A DNA stretch of 34,030 nucleotides from Burkholderiales bacterium. Lineage in GTDB: Bacteria; Pseudomonadota; Gammaproteobacteria; Burkholderiales; Burkholderiaceae_C. The first letter of the stretch is position 1. Every line of letters starts with the position of its first letter. Below, piece by piece: positions 8,324 to 18,219 of the stretch. The DNA lies in contig CANGHQ010000001.1 in NCBI GenBank assembly GCA_947453585.1, positions 1-34,030 on the forward strand, read 5' to 3'. A program made the translations under genes and the position numbers. Under the pieces are notes generated by a model. That model was given only the letters and a program-made list of their open reading frames with translations, was not told where the DNA came from and made no database searches.

Positions 8324-9339
8324 GGCGCAGCCTTGAGCACGGGGGCCAGCACCGGGCGCGCAGCCACCTTGCGCACGCCAAACACAATGCCCGCGCTCAC
8401 CAGCGCCAGCCCGGCCAGCACGTTCCAGGGCAGGGGTTCGCCCAAGACCAGCGCTGCCGACACCGCCGACAAGCCCGGCACCACGGCCGTGATCATGGTG
8501 GAGCGCACCGGGCCAAAGTGCTGGATCATCTTGGTAAAGCCAATGCCGGACACCACCACCGAGCCCACGCCCTGAAACGCCATTTGGAACAGCACTTCGC
8601 GCCAAGGCGCGGTAAACACGTGGCCTGCCACCCACCCGCCCAAGACCAGCACGGTGTAGATGGGAACGTAGACCACAAAGGCCATGGCGGTGACGGCAAT
8701 GGTGGCGCGCACCGCGTCCAGGGCGTAGCGGCGCACCAGCACGCTGTAGACCGACCAGGCCATGGCGGCGCTGATAAACAGCAAGTCGCCACGCCAGACG
8801 CCGCTGCCGTCAAAGGCGTGCAGCAGGCTCGCGCCCCCCACCAGCACGTCGCCACCCACAATCAGCGCCAGCCCCAGCGCCCGGCCCCAGCTAATGCGGT
8901 CGCCCAGCAGCAGCAGCGCCAGCAGCGTGGTCCACAGCGGCAGACTGCCGGGCAGCAGCACCGAGGCGTGCGCCGCCGGGGCAAACACAAAGCCGCTGTA
9001 GGCCAGCATGGCGTACAACAAACCACCAAAAATACCCACCCGCACCGTAATGGGCAGCGGCAGCGGCGACAAGCCTCCCAGTGAACCGGCGCCCTGCCCG
9101 GCCAGACGCGCGCGGCGCGACAGCCACCAGCCCCAGGGCAACAGCACTAGGCCAGCGCCCCACAAGCGGGCGTACACGATGTCAAACGGGCCCAGCGAGC
9201 CGCCGCGCGCCGGGTCGGCCGAGGCGCGGGCGATCACGATGAACGAAGTCCAGATCGCCACGGTGACCACCGCAGCCAGCAGGCCCACGGCGCGGGGCGA
9301 GAGGCGGCTGGCGTGTGCTGCAGGGGCGGGAGAAGTCAT
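8320..9339 (-). CDS. EamA/DMT family transporter
   Basis: MTSPAPAAHASRLSPRAVGLLAAVVTVAIWTSFIVIARAS...; two repeated EamA-type membrane halves; 4-bp overlap with tsaB. Confidence 0.88.
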   Translation of the reverse strand: MTSPAPAAHASRLSPRAVGLLAAVVTVAIWTSFIVIARASADPARGGSLGPFDIVYARLWGAGLVLLPWGWWLSRRARLAGQGAGSLGGLSPLPLPITVRVGIFGGLLYAMLAYSGFVFAPAAHASVLLPGSLPLWTTLLALLLLGDRISWGRALGLALIVGGDVLVGGASLLHAFDGSGVWRGDLLFISAAMAWSVYSVLVRRYALDAVRATIAVTAMAFVVYVPIYTVLVLGGWVAGHVFTAPWREVLFQMAFQGVGSVVVSGIGFTKMIQHFGPVRSTMITAVVPGLSAVSAALVLGEPLPWNVLAGLALVSAGIVFGVRKVAARPVLAPVLKAAP

Positions 9340-9475
9340 GCCGCGATTATCGACGCAGGCCCCGCAGACAAGATCGCCGGGCCCGTCGCCTGCGGGGCAG
9401 CAGCGAACCGGCGAGCGCGTGGTTAATGGGCTGCTACAAGGTGCCACCCCCACTGCGGCACCGATAATCGGACTT

Positions 9476-10897
9476 ATGTTTTTACGCCGCCTGCTGATGT
9501 TTACCTTGTGCTGCGGCTGCGCACTGGCACAGGCGCAAATTCCAGCCTCGGTAGATGCCGAACTGGCCCGCGCCAAAGTGCCGCGCGACGCGGTGGCGCT
9601 CTTGGTGCTAGACGCGCAAAACCCCGGCGCCACCCCGCGCCTGAGCCACCGCGCAGGCGTGCCCATGCAGAGCGCCTCGGTCATCAAGCTCGTCACCACC
9701 TTTGCAGCGCTGGAACTGCTGGGCCCCGCCTATACCTGGAGCACGCCGGTGTACGTGGACGGCACGGTGCGGGACGGGGTGCTGCAAGGCAATGTGTACA
9801 TCCAGGGCCAGGGCGACCCCAAGCTGGTGCTAGAGCGCCTGTGGCTGCTGCTGCACCGGCTGCAGGGTTTTGGCATCCAACGCATCCAGGGCGACATCGT
9901 GCTCGACCGCAGCGCCTTTGCGCCAGACGCATCCGACCCCGGCGCCTTTGACGGCGAGCCGCTGCGCCCCTACAACGCCAGCCCGGACGCGCTGCTGATC
10001 AATTACAAATCGGTGCTGATGGGCTTTACCCCCGACCCGCAGCGCCGCGTAGCCCATGTGCAGATTGACCCGCCGCTGTGGGGCGTGCAAACCCAAGACA
10101 CGGTGCCGCTGATCGGCGGCGCCTGCGGCGACTACCGGGGTGCGCTCAAAGCCTCGCTCAGTGACCCGGCGCGCATCCGCTTTGCTGGTGGCTACCCGGC
10201 AGAGTGCGGAGAAAAAGTCTGGCCCGTGGCCTATGCCGACCCGGCAACTTTCGCGCCGCGCGCCGTGCAGGGCCTGTGGCTCAGCATGGGCGGCCAGCTC
10301 AGCGGCGCGGTGCGCTACGGCCAAGTGCCCGCCCCCTTGCTGGCCGGAGCGCCCACGCTGGAGCTGCGTTCGCCGCCCTTGGCCGAAATCGTTCGGGACA
10401 TCAACAAATACAGTAATAACGTGATGGCGCAGCAGCTGTTTTTGACGCTGGGGCGCGAAGGCAGCGGTGCGGTCGCCACACTGGACAGCGCACGCGCCGT
10501 GGTGGAACGCTGGTGGCAAACCCGCATCAGCGCCACCGAGCCGCTAGAGCTGGACAAGGGCTCTGGCCTGTCGCGCCAAGAACGCATCAGCGCGCGCGCC
10601 CTGGGCCTGCTGCTGCAAACCGCCTACCGCTCGCCGCTCATGCCCGAGCTGATGGCTTCGCTGCCCATCAGCGGCGTGGACGGCACGCTCAAACGCGCCA
10701 AAGTGGCCAGCACCGGCAGAGCGCACCTGAAAACGGGCAGCCTGAACGGCGTAAGCGCCATTGCCGGCTATGTGCACAGCGCCAGCGGCAAACGCTATGT
10801 GCTGGTCGCCCTGGCCAACCACCCAAACGCCCACGCCGCCCGCGCCGCCTTTGACGCGCTGGTGGACTGGGCGGCCCAAGATACCGAAGGAAATTAA
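9476..10897 (+). CDS. dacB: D-alanyl-D-alanine carboxypeptidase/endopeptidase (PBP4 type)
   Basis: Signal peptide MFLRRLLMFTLCCGCALAQAQIPA; SxxK as SASVIKL, SNN-type motif YSNNVMAQQL, KTG in HLKTGSLNGV. Confidence 0.92.
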   Translation: MFLRRLLMFTLCCGCALAQAQIPASVDAELARAKVPRDAVALLVLDAQNPGATPRLSHRAGVPMQSASVIKLVTTFAALELLGPAYTWSTPVYVDGTVRDGVLQGNVYIQGQGDPKLVLERLWLLLHRLQGFGIQRIQGDIVLDRSAFAPDASDPGAFDGEPLRPYNASPDALLINYKSVLMGFTPDPQRRVAHVQIDPPLWGVQTQDTVPLIGGACGDYRGALKASLSDPARIRFAGGYPAECGEKVWPVAYADPATFAPRAVQGLWLSMGGQLSGAVRYGQVPAPLLAGAPTLELRSPPLAEIVRDINKYSNNVMAQQLFLTLGREGSGAVATLDSARAVVERWWQTRISATEPLELDKGSGLSRQERISARALGLLLQTAYRSPLMPELMASLPISGVDGTLKRAKVASTGRAHLKTGSLNGVSAIAGYVHSASGKRYVLVALANHPNAHAARAAFDALVDWAAQDTEGN

Positions 10898-11151
10898 TGC
10901 TATTTGCCGATTGGATAGGCACACTCGCCGCCACCCTGACCACCGCCAGCTTTGTGCCCCAGGTGCTGCACACCCTGCGCACCAAGGACGCGAGCGGCAT
11001 TTCCCTGGGCATGTACAGCGCCTTCACGCTGGGCATCTTCCTGTGGCTGGTCTACGGCCTGCTCTTGGACGCCTGGCCGATCATTATTGCCAACGCGATC
11101 ACGGAGGCCTTGGCGATTTGCATTTTGGTGATGAAGCTGCGGTACCGCTGA
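10897..11151 (+). CDS. SemiSWEET family sugar transporter-like protein
   Basis: 84 aa, MLFADWIGTLAATLTTASFVPQVLHTLRTKDASGISLGMYSAFTLGIFLWLVYGLL...; the PQ-loop motif FVPQ; start overlaps the dacB stop (TAATG). Confidence 0.9.
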   Translation: MLFADWIGTLAATLTTASFVPQVLHTLRTKDASGISLGMYSAFTLGIFLWLVYGLLLDAWPIIIANAITEALAICILVMKLRYR

Positions 11152-11164
11152 GGGCTAGTGCGCC

Positions 11165-11977
11165 TTACGCCCCGCAACACTTCTTGAACTTCTTGCCGCT
11201 ACCGCAGGAACACGGGTCGTTGCGCCCGGGGCCTTCGACTTTGCGCACGGTTTCCACCCGGGGGCCGATGCCGCGCCACAGTTCAAACAGATCGTAGACC
11301 GCCCACACCGCGTCGGCAAATGCGTCTACGCGGGCCTGGCTCATGCTCGGGGGGGAGTCGTCGCTGAACGGGGCCACCTCGATGGGGCCGGTGTCGTCTT
11401 CCGTCAGGGCCACCATGGATTCGAGCGCAGCGTCGAGCCACTTGGAGGCTTCTTTGTCGCGCGGGGCGGCCCATTCTTCGGGCCAGTTTTCGACGGCAAA
11501 CATAAAGCCCAGCGCCCAGACCTGGCCAAAAGAGGGAATAGCGTCGTCACCCCAATCGGCGCGATCGGCCTCGGGTAGCGATGCGATGGCACCGCGCACG
11601 TCCATCACCTCGGGCTGGTAGGCGCTTTCTTCGTCCAGCGACTTGGTTCCAGAGGCCAAGCCCGTGGCAATCTCGGCCCAGCGGACGTTCCATATCTCCA
11701 TAAAGCGCGCGCGCTGGGCGGCGTCGGCAAAGCTGCCTTCGTATTCCACCGCAGCATCAACTGGCTCGCTGGCGGGGGCCACACCGAGCAAAAGCTCTAG
11801 GTATTCGTCCGGCGCAATGGCGCGGCGGCAGCACACCAAGGCGGCGAGCACGCCTTCGCAAAACTCCCACTGCGGCGTTTCGTCGTTGCGCGTGCGCAGG
11901 TCGTCGAGGATGGCGTCGATCTCGTCAAACATCTCGGGGGTGACGAGGGCGGGCGTGGGGGTTTGGATGTCTGTCAT
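11165..11977 (-). CDS. UPF0149/YecA family protein with C-terminal SEC-C motif
   Basis: MTDIQTPTPALVTPEMFDEIDAILDDLRTRND...; ends GPGRNDPCSCGSGKKFKKCCGA. Confidence 0.88.
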   Translation of the reverse strand: MTDIQTPTPALVTPEMFDEIDAILDDLRTRNDETPQWEFCEGVLAALVCCRRAIAPDEYLELLLGVAPASEPVDAAVEYEGSFADAAQRARFMEIWNVRWAEIATGLASGTKSLDEESAYQPEVMDVRGAIASLPEADRADWGDDAIPSFGQVWALGFMFAVENWPEEWAAPRDKEASKWLDAALESMVALTEDDTGPIEVAPFSDDSPPSMSQARVDAFADAVWAVYDLFELWRGIGPRVETVRKVEGPGRNDPCSCGSGKKFKKCCGA

Positions 11978-12346
11978 GCGTGGGCTTAAGGGAATAGAGC
12001 AAAGCGTGGATTGTCGTTCCATCCGCCGCCACAGGCGGCGACGCTGGCATCGCCCCGGCAATACCAGTAACAGGGCCGCAGCCCCCGTGCTTTGCGCCCA
12101 GGTGCCGTTTAGCCGAGACACGCCTGGACTTTGCCGCAATGCAAGCGCAAGAAAAAAGGCTTTGCCCGGCAAGGGTAAATACCAACATTGGCGTCTTGGA
12201 AATCACAATACATTATCAAAAACAGAATCATTGCCATAAACTACGTAACGCACCGCAATACATTTTTCCAACACGCGCACGACCGGCCAAACGCTGACCC
12301 ATCGGGGCCGCCCCTTTCCACCACCCTGTCCACCCGGAGATATCGC

Positions 12347-13561
12347 ATGCCCATACCCACCAAACCTTCACGCCTTGCGCCCACGCGCCTGCTCGCCGCA
12401 CTCATCGCCAGCGGTGCCTTGTTCGCCAGCCAGGCGCACGCCATGAACGGCGCGCAACTCGGCGGCTACGGCATCAAGAACGCCGGCATGGGCGGCGCGT
12501 CCATTGCGCTGCCGCTGGACGCGTCCGCCGCTGTGAACAACCCGGCAGGCATGGCCTTTGTGCCGCAGTCGTTTGCCATCAACGTGCTTGTGTTTAACGG
12601 ACAGTCAACCGCCAATACGCCGGCGATTCCCGGCACCCCCATTCCGGCTCAAACCTTTAACGACAACACTACAGTTTCCGCGCCCGAAGGCGGCGCAAAT
12701 TGGGTGATCAGCCCCACCATGACAGCAGGCATTAGTTTGTCGGCTTCTGGCGCCGGGGTGGACTTTGGCAAAACCCTGATTCCGGGCATGCCAGCGGCCA
12801 ACGTGCAGGCCAGCCAAAAGGTGGCGGAAATCATCCCCAGCATTAGCTGGAAAGTGCAGCCCAACCTGGCCCTGGGCATGAGCGTGAACTTTGCGACCCA
12901 GCAGCTGAACTCGCAGGGTTTGGTGGCCCTAACCCCCCTGGGGCCGGCAGAGATTCCCGGCTACGGAACGCAAACGGCCAACGGCATTGGCGCACGCCTG
13001 GGTGTGCAGTGGCAAGCCAGCCCCGAGTTGTCCGTGGGCGCCACCTACAAGTTCAAAACCAATATGAGCCAGTTGGGCGACTACTCCAAAACCATACTGA
13101 AATACAGCGACGGCAAGATTGACCTGCCCTCGGAATACGGCCTGGGCCTGGCGTGGAAAGCGTCACCCACAGTCACCGTGGCGGCAGACTATTTGCGGAT
13201 TGAATACGGCGGCATCAAAGTCAACCAGGATCCTGACGGCCAAGGCTGGAAAGACCAACAGGTGCTGCGCCTGGGCGCGTCTTGGGACCTGAACCCGAGC
13301 TGGACCCTGCGCGGCGGCGTCAGCACCAACACACGCCAGATTGAAAGCGACCGGGCCGCACAAAACATCACATCCCCTGCGGTCAGCAACCTTGCCCTCA
13401 CGGCGGGCGCCACCTTCAAGCTGGACAAGACCTCGGACCTGAGCTTTAGCCTGGAAGGCAACCCATCCACGACCTTGGACGGCACGGGTTCAAGCGCCGG
13501 CTATTCGATCACGGGCAACCGCGTGACCGTGGTGCGCTTTGGTTATCAGCGCAGCTTTTAA
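12347..13561 (+). CDS. OmpP1/FadL family outer-membrane transporter
   Basis: Signal peptide MPIPTKPSRLAPTRLLAALIASGALFASQAHA, then MNGAQLGGYGIKNAGMGGASIALPLDASAAVNNPAGMAF; beta-barrel pattern ending VVRFGYQRSF. Confidence 0.88.
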   Translation: MPIPTKPSRLAPTRLLAALIASGALFASQAHAMNGAQLGGYGIKNAGMGGASIALPLDASAAVNNPAGMAFVPQSFAINVLVFNGQSTANTPAIPGTPIPAQTFNDNTTVSAPEGGANWVISPTMTAGISLSASGAGVDFGKTLIPGMPAANVQASQKVAEIIPSISWKVQPNLALGMSVNFATQQLNSQGLVALTPLGPAEIPGYGTQTANGIGARLGVQWQASPELSVGATYKFKTNMSQLGDYSKTILKYSDGKIDLPSEYGLGLAWKASPTVTVAADYLRIEYGGIKVNQDPDGQGWKDQQVLRLGASWDLNPSWTLRGGVSTNTRQIESDRAAQNITSPAVSNLALTAGATFKLDKTSDLSFSLEGNPSTTLDGTGSSAGYSITGNRVTVVRFGYQRSF

Positions 13562-13573
13562 GCGCTCACGGAC

Positions 13574-14404
13574 ATGGCTAAGGCCCAACAGCCCGACTTG
13601 CATCTGGGCTACACCGCGCAAGAGCTGGCGAGCAGCCCCTATGCAAAGTTCTTCAAGCCGCGCATGGCGGCGCTGCCCGAGCATGTGCGCGAAGCCGTGG
13701 CCAACGGTGGCCTAGCCCACGAACTCTTGCCGCCGGTGCAAAGCGCGGCCGATCTGCAGGCGCCGGGCTACTGGCCGGTGGAAACCGGCTACACCCTGAG
13801 CCCGGACGGCGCGATTCGCGTGTTTTGCCTGACGCACATGCCCGGTGTGACGCCGGCCATGTGGGACTGGTGGTTTGCCTGGCACGGCAGCGAGGCGCAG
13901 CGCTACAAACTCTGGCACCCGCAGGCCCATGTGCATGTCGCCTGGCAAGACGGGCGCGCGGACCTGGCGCATTACATCGGGCGCGTGTCCAAGGTGGTGG
14001 AGTTTGTGGGCCCGAGCCGTCTTGATCTGGACATCCGCTTTGTGGCTCCGGCCAGTCTGGGCCTAGACGAAGCGCGCCTGCGGGCCGACGGCCAAGTGGC
14101 CATTTGCGCCCGCGGCGCGCTCAGTGGCACGCCGCTGGAAACCGGCTGGCTGGTGCACCAGCTGCGTACGGTGCCCGGCGGCTGCGAAATGCGCTCGCGT
14201 TTCTGGCTGGGCGGCGACAACCTGCGCCCGCGCGGCATGCCCGGCGCAATGGGGAAAATAGTGTCGCGCTTGGCCGCGCGCTTGCAGCCCCTGGCCCTGA
14301 CGCAATCGCAAGAGTTGATGGTGCATTGCGCGCAAGAGATGAACCACCTGGCCGCCGTCTTGCCCGGCATTTACCAGGCGTTTGGCACGGACGCGGCGGT
14401 TTAG
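13574..14404 (+). CDS. DAPG (2,4-diacetylphloroglucinol) hydrolase-like family protein
   Basis: MAKAQQPDLHLGYTAQELASSPYAKFFKPRMAALPEHVREAVANGG...THMPGVTPAMWDWWFAWHGSEAQRYKLWHPQAHV...HCAQEMNHLA; PhlG-like layout with conserved His/Glu. Confidence 0.72.
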   Translation: MAKAQQPDLHLGYTAQELASSPYAKFFKPRMAALPEHVREAVANGGLAHELLPPVQSAADLQAPGYWPVETGYTLSPDGAIRVFCLTHMPGVTPAMWDWWFAWHGSEAQRYKLWHPQAHVHVAWQDGRADLAHYIGRVSKVVEFVGPSRLDLDIRFVAPASLGLDEARLRADGQVAICARGALSGTPLETGWLVHQLRTVPGGCEMRSRFWLGGDNLRPRGMPGAMGKIVSRLAARLQPLALTQSQELMVHCAQEMNHLAAVLPGIYQAFGTDAAV

Positions 14405-15354
14405 GCTTTGGGTTTACGAGACTGCCAGGCCAGCAGTTCGCCCACAAAGCCTTTGCGAAACGCCACCACGCAGACGACAAAGATGCCGCCAATGATGACG
14501 TTGATCCACGAGCCCACCTGATCGGCCAAAAAGTTTTGCAGGCCGATGATGGTGAACGCGCCCACCACCGGGCCGGCAAAGGTGCCCATGCCGCCCAGGA
14601 GCGTCATCAGCACCACTTCGCCGGAGAGCGACCAGTGCGCGTCTGACAGGGTGGCAAAGCCCAGCACCAGGCATTTCATGGCGCCGCCTAATCCCGCCAG
14701 CGCAGTGGACATGACAAAGGCCAGCAGCTTGTAACGGTCCACGTCGTAGCCCAGCGAAATGGCACGCGGCTCGTTCTCACGAATCGCCTTGAGCACCTGG
14801 CCGTAAGGTGAATGCACGATGCGGATGATGGCCAGAAACACCGCCACAAACACCGCCAGCACCACGTAGTACAGCACCCGGTCGTCCGCCAGCGACAGCA
14901 CGCCAAACAGCATGCCGCGCGGCACGCCTTGCAAGCCGTCTTCACCACCGGTAAAGGGCGCTTGCAGGAACACGAAGTAAATCATCTGCGCCATGGCCAG
15001 CGTGACCATGGCAAAGTAAATGCCCTGGCGGCGAATGGCGATCAGCCCCACCACCAAGCCACAAGCCGCGGCCACCGCGGTGCCCGCCAGCACGCCCAAC
15101 TCGGGCGACCAACCTTGGCTGCGCACCAGCCAGCCGGTGGCATACGCCGCCGCACCCAAATAGGCCGCATGGCCAAAAGACAGCAAGCCGGTGTAGCCCA
15201 GCAGCAAATTAAAGGCGCAGGCAAAGATGGCGTAGCACAGCGCCTTCATCATGAACACCGGGTACAGGCCGATAAAGGGCGCGGCCAGCAGCACGGCCAG
15301 GCCCAACCAGAGGGCAATATGGCTGCGTCGCGAAAGTGAGGTCGCAGCGTTCAT
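14401..15354 (-). CDS. livM: Branched-chain amino-acid-type ABC transporter permease LivM
   Basis: GLYPVFMMKALCYAIFACAFNLLLGYTGLLSFGHAAYLGAAAYATGW; GEVVLMTLLGGMGTFAGPVVGA. Confidence 0.93.
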   Translation of the reverse strand: MNAATSLSRRSHIALWLGLAVLLAAPFIGLYPVFMMKALCYAIFACAFNLLLGYTGLLSFGHAAYLGAAAYATGWLVRSQGWSPELGVLAGTAVAAACGLVVGLIAIRRQGIYFAMVTLAMAQMIYFVFLQAPFTGGEDGLQGVPRGMLFGVLSLADDRVLYYVVLAVFVAVFLAIIRIVHSPYGQVLKAIRENEPRAISLGYDVDRYKLLAFVMSTALAGLGGAMKCLVLGFATLSDAHWSLSGEVVLMTLLGGMGTFAGPVVGAFTIIGLQNFLADQVGSWINVIIGGIFVVCVVAFRKGFVGELLAWQSRKPKA

Positions 15355-16238
15355 TACTTTTCCTTGCCAAACAGGCCGGCAGGCCGAACCATGAGCACCA
15401 GCGCCATGATCACAAACACCACGATGCTTGACGCCTCGGGGTAAAACACCTTGGTCAGGCCCTCAATAAGGCCCAGCGCCAGACCGGTGAGGATGGAGCC
15501 CAAAATCGAGCCCATGCCGCCAATCACCACCACCGCAAACACCACAATAATCAGGTTGCTGCCCATGAGCGGCGTGATTTGAATCACAGGCGCAGCCAGC
15601 ACGCCGGCAAGCGCAGCCAGACCGGCGCCTGCGCCATAGGTCAGCATCACCATCACCGGCACGTTGATGCCAAAGGCCTGCACCAGCGCCGGGTTTTCGG
15701 TGCCCGCGCGCAAATAGCTGCCCAAGCGCGTGCGCTCAATGACAAACCAAGTGCCCAGGCACACCACCAGGGACGCAAACACCACAAAAGCGCGGTAATT
15801 GGGCAAGACCATAAAGCCCAGGTTGGTCGCACCGCGAAGCAGTTCGGGCACCGGGTACGACTGCCCCGAGACGCCAAACTGGTCGCGAAACACGCCTTCG
15901 GCAATCAGCGCCAGCCCGAAGGTGAGCAAGAGGCCGTAAATCGGGTCAATCTTGTAGAGGTGCTTGAGCAGCGTGCGTTCGATCACCACGCCCAAGCCAC
16001 CCACCACCAGCGGCGCAATGAGCAGCGCCCACCAGTAGCCAATGCCAAAGGTGTCGAGCAGCACAAAAGCCACATAGGCGCCGACCATGTACAGCGCGCC
16101 GTGGGCGAAATTGACGATGCCCAAGAGGCCAAAAATCACGGCCAGGCCGAGACTGAGCATGGCGTAAAAAGAGCCATTGACCAGCCCCAGCAAGAGCTGG
16201 CCCAGAAAAGCCTGAATGGGAATGCCAAAAACGTCCAT
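15354..16238 (-). CDS. livH: Branched-chain amino-acid-type ABC transporter permease LivH
   Basis: LLLGLVNGSFYAMLSLGLAVIFGLLGIVNFAHGALYMVGAYVAF; VIGGMGSILGSILTGL. Confidence 0.93.
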   Translation of the reverse strand: MDVFGIPIQAFLGQLLLGLVNGSFYAMLSLGLAVIFGLLGIVNFAHGALYMVGAYVAFVLLDTFGIGYWWALLIAPLVVGGLGVVIERTLLKHLYKIDPIYGLLLTFGLALIAEGVFRDQFGVSGQSYPVPELLRGATNLGFMVLPNYRAFVVFASLVVCLGTWFVIERTRLGSYLRAGTENPALVQAFGINVPVMVMLTYGAGAGLAALAGVLAAPVIQITPLMGSNLIIVVFAVVVIGGMGSILGSILTGLALGLIEGLTKVFYPEASSIVVFVIMALVLMVRPAGLFGKEK

Positions 16239-16252
16239 GGTTCAGCTTTTTG

Positions 16253-17464
16253 TTATTTCCACAAAGCGCACTTGGATTCGGCCTTGGTGGTGAAGGCGTC
16301 TTCGCCCTTGGTCGTGGAAATCAGGTTGTAGTAATCCCATGGCGTGTTGGACTCGGCCTGGGTTTTCACCTGCATCAGGAACATGTCGTGCACCATGCGG
16401 CCGTCGGGGCGCACGTAGCCGCCCTTGGCGTACATGTCGTTGACCTTGAGCTTGTGCACTTGCTCCATCACCTTGTCACCATCGTCGGACGCGGCGGCCT
16501 TAACGGCAGACAAATAGAACTGCGTGACCGAGTAGTCGGCCGCTTGGATCGACGAGGGCATGCGCTTGAATTTTTCAAAGAAGCGCTTGCTCCAGGCGCG
16601 CGACTCGGGCGACTGGTTCCAGTACCAGCTGTCGGTCAGGTACATGCCTTGCGTGGCAGGCAGGCCCAGCGAATGCACGTCGTTGATGAACATCAGCAGA
16701 CCGGCCAGTTTCATGGTCTTGGTAACGCCAAATTCGTTGGCCGCCTTGACCGCGTTGATGGTGTCGCCACCGGCATTGGCCAGGCCCAGAATTTGAGCCT
16801 TGCTCGACTGGGCCTGCAGCATGAACGAGGAAAAATCGCTGGCCGAGAGCGGATGACGCACCGAGCCCACCACGTTGCCGCCCGCGGCCTTGACCACGGT
16901 GCTGGCGTCGTTTTGCAGTGCGGTGCCAAAGGCGTAATCCGCCGTCAAAAAGTACCAGCTCTTGCCGCCAGCCTTGACCACGGCCGGGCCCGTGCCTTTG
17001 GCCAGGGCCACGGTGTCGTAGGCGTAGTGCGTGGTGTAGGGCGAGCACTGCTCGTTGGTGAGAGCCGAGCTACCTGCGCCCACAGGGAAGAATGGCTTTT
17101 TCTTTTCAAGCGCCACTTTGGCCATGGCCAAGCTGGTGCCTGAATTGGTACCACCAATGAGCATGTCCACGCCTTGCTGGTCGAACCACTCGCGCGCCTT
17201 GGCGGCGGCCACATCAGCCTTGTTTTGGTGGTCGGCCACCAGCAGTTCAATTTTCTTGCCTGCCACTGCGCCGCCCAGATCGGCAATCGCCATGCGGATG
17301 GCTTCGGCGCCGGCAGGACCGTCAATATCGGCGTACAGGCCAGACAGGTCGGTGATAAAGCCAATCCGGATCACGTCGCCCGAGATTTGGGCCTGGGCGG
17401 CACCCGCGCCCAGCAGGCCAGCGGTGGTAATAGCGCAGGCAGCGGCAATGTTTTTCAGTTTCAT
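16253..17464 (-). CDS. Branched-chain amino-acid-type ABC transporter substrate-binding protein
   Basis: Signal peptide MKLKNIAAACAITTAGLLGAGAAQAQISGDVIRIGFITDLSGLYADIDGPAGAEAIRMAI; Peripla_BP_6-like. Confidence 0.92.
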   Translation of the reverse strand: MKLKNIAAACAITTAGLLGAGAAQAQISGDVIRIGFITDLSGLYADIDGPAGAEAIRMAIADLGGAVAGKKIELLVADHQNKADVAAAKAREWFDQQGVDMLIGGTNSGTSLAMAKVALEKKKPFFPVGAGSSALTNEQCSPYTTHYAYDTVALAKGTGPAVVKAGGKSWYFLTADYAFGTALQNDASTVVKAAGGNVVGSVRHPLSASDFSSFMLQAQSSKAQILGLANAGGDTINAVKAANEFGVTKTMKLAGLLMFINDVHSLGLPATQGMYLTDSWYWNQSPESRAWSKRFFEKFKRMPSSIQAADYSVTQFYLSAVKAAASDDGDKVMEQVHKLKVNDMYAKGGYVRPDGRMVHDMFLMQVKTQAESNTPWDYYNLISTTKGEDAFTTKAESKCALWK

Positions 17465-17511
17465 GTCGGTCTCCAGAGGGTAAAAAAACGATAAAAAGAG
17501 GGTGCAGGCGC

Positions 17512-18219
17512 TCAGACGCCCAGGTATTCGTGCAGCCGGTCCATGCGCGAGGGCAGCTCAGCCTGGGTAAATTCCTGGATCACGGTGCCGTGCTCCATCA
17601 CCAAAAACCGGTCGGCCAGCGGTGCGGCAAACACAAAGTTTTGCTCCACCATCACGATGGTGTAACCCTGCTTGCGCAGCGCCACCACCATTTCGGCGAG
17701 TTTTTGCACGATCACCGGGGCCAGGCCTTCGGAGATTTCGTCCAAAAACAGGAGCCGGGCGCCAGTGCGCAAAATGCGCGCCACGGCCAGCATCTGCTGC
17801 TCGCCACCCGACAGGCGGGTGCCCTGGCTCTGGGCGCGCGACTCCAGGTTGGGGAACATGGCGTAAATCTCGGCCACCGACATGCCGCCGGGCGCCAATT
17901 TGGGCGGCAGCAGCAGGTTTTCTTCGGTCGAGAGCGAAGAAAAAATGCCGCGCTCTTCGGGGCAATAGCCAATGCCCATGCGTGCGATCTGGTGCGTGGG
18001 CATGCCGATGGTTTCGCGGCCCCAGAGCTTGATGGAGCCTTTGCGGCTGCCAATCAGACCCATGATGGCGCGCAGCGTGCTGGTGCGCCCGGCGCCGTTG
18101 CGCCCAAGCAGGGTGACGACTTCGCCCTCTTGCACCGAAAAGTCCACGCCGTGCAACACGTGCGACTCGCCATACCAGCCGTGCAGGCCCTTGACTTCAA
18201 GAATAGGGGTGGCGGCCAT
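17512..18219 (-). CDS. livF: ABC transporter ATP-binding protein LivF (variant Walker A)
   Basis: HGWYGESHVLHGVDFSVQEGEVVTLLGRNGAGRTSTLRAIMGLIG...LSGGEQQMLAVARILRTGARLLFLDEISEGLAP. Confidence 0.92.
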   Translation of the reverse strand: MAATPILEVKGLHGWYGESHVLHGVDFSVQEGEVVTLLGRNGAGRTSTLRAIMGLIGSRKGSIKLWGRETIGMPTHQIARMGIGYCPEERGIFSSLSTEENLLLPPKLAPGGMSVAEIYAMFPNLESRAQSQGTRLSGGEQQMLAVARILRTGARLLFLDEISEGLAPVIVQKLAEMVVALRKQGYTIVMVEQNFVFAAPLADRFLVMEHGTVIQEFTQAELPSRMDRLHEYLGV

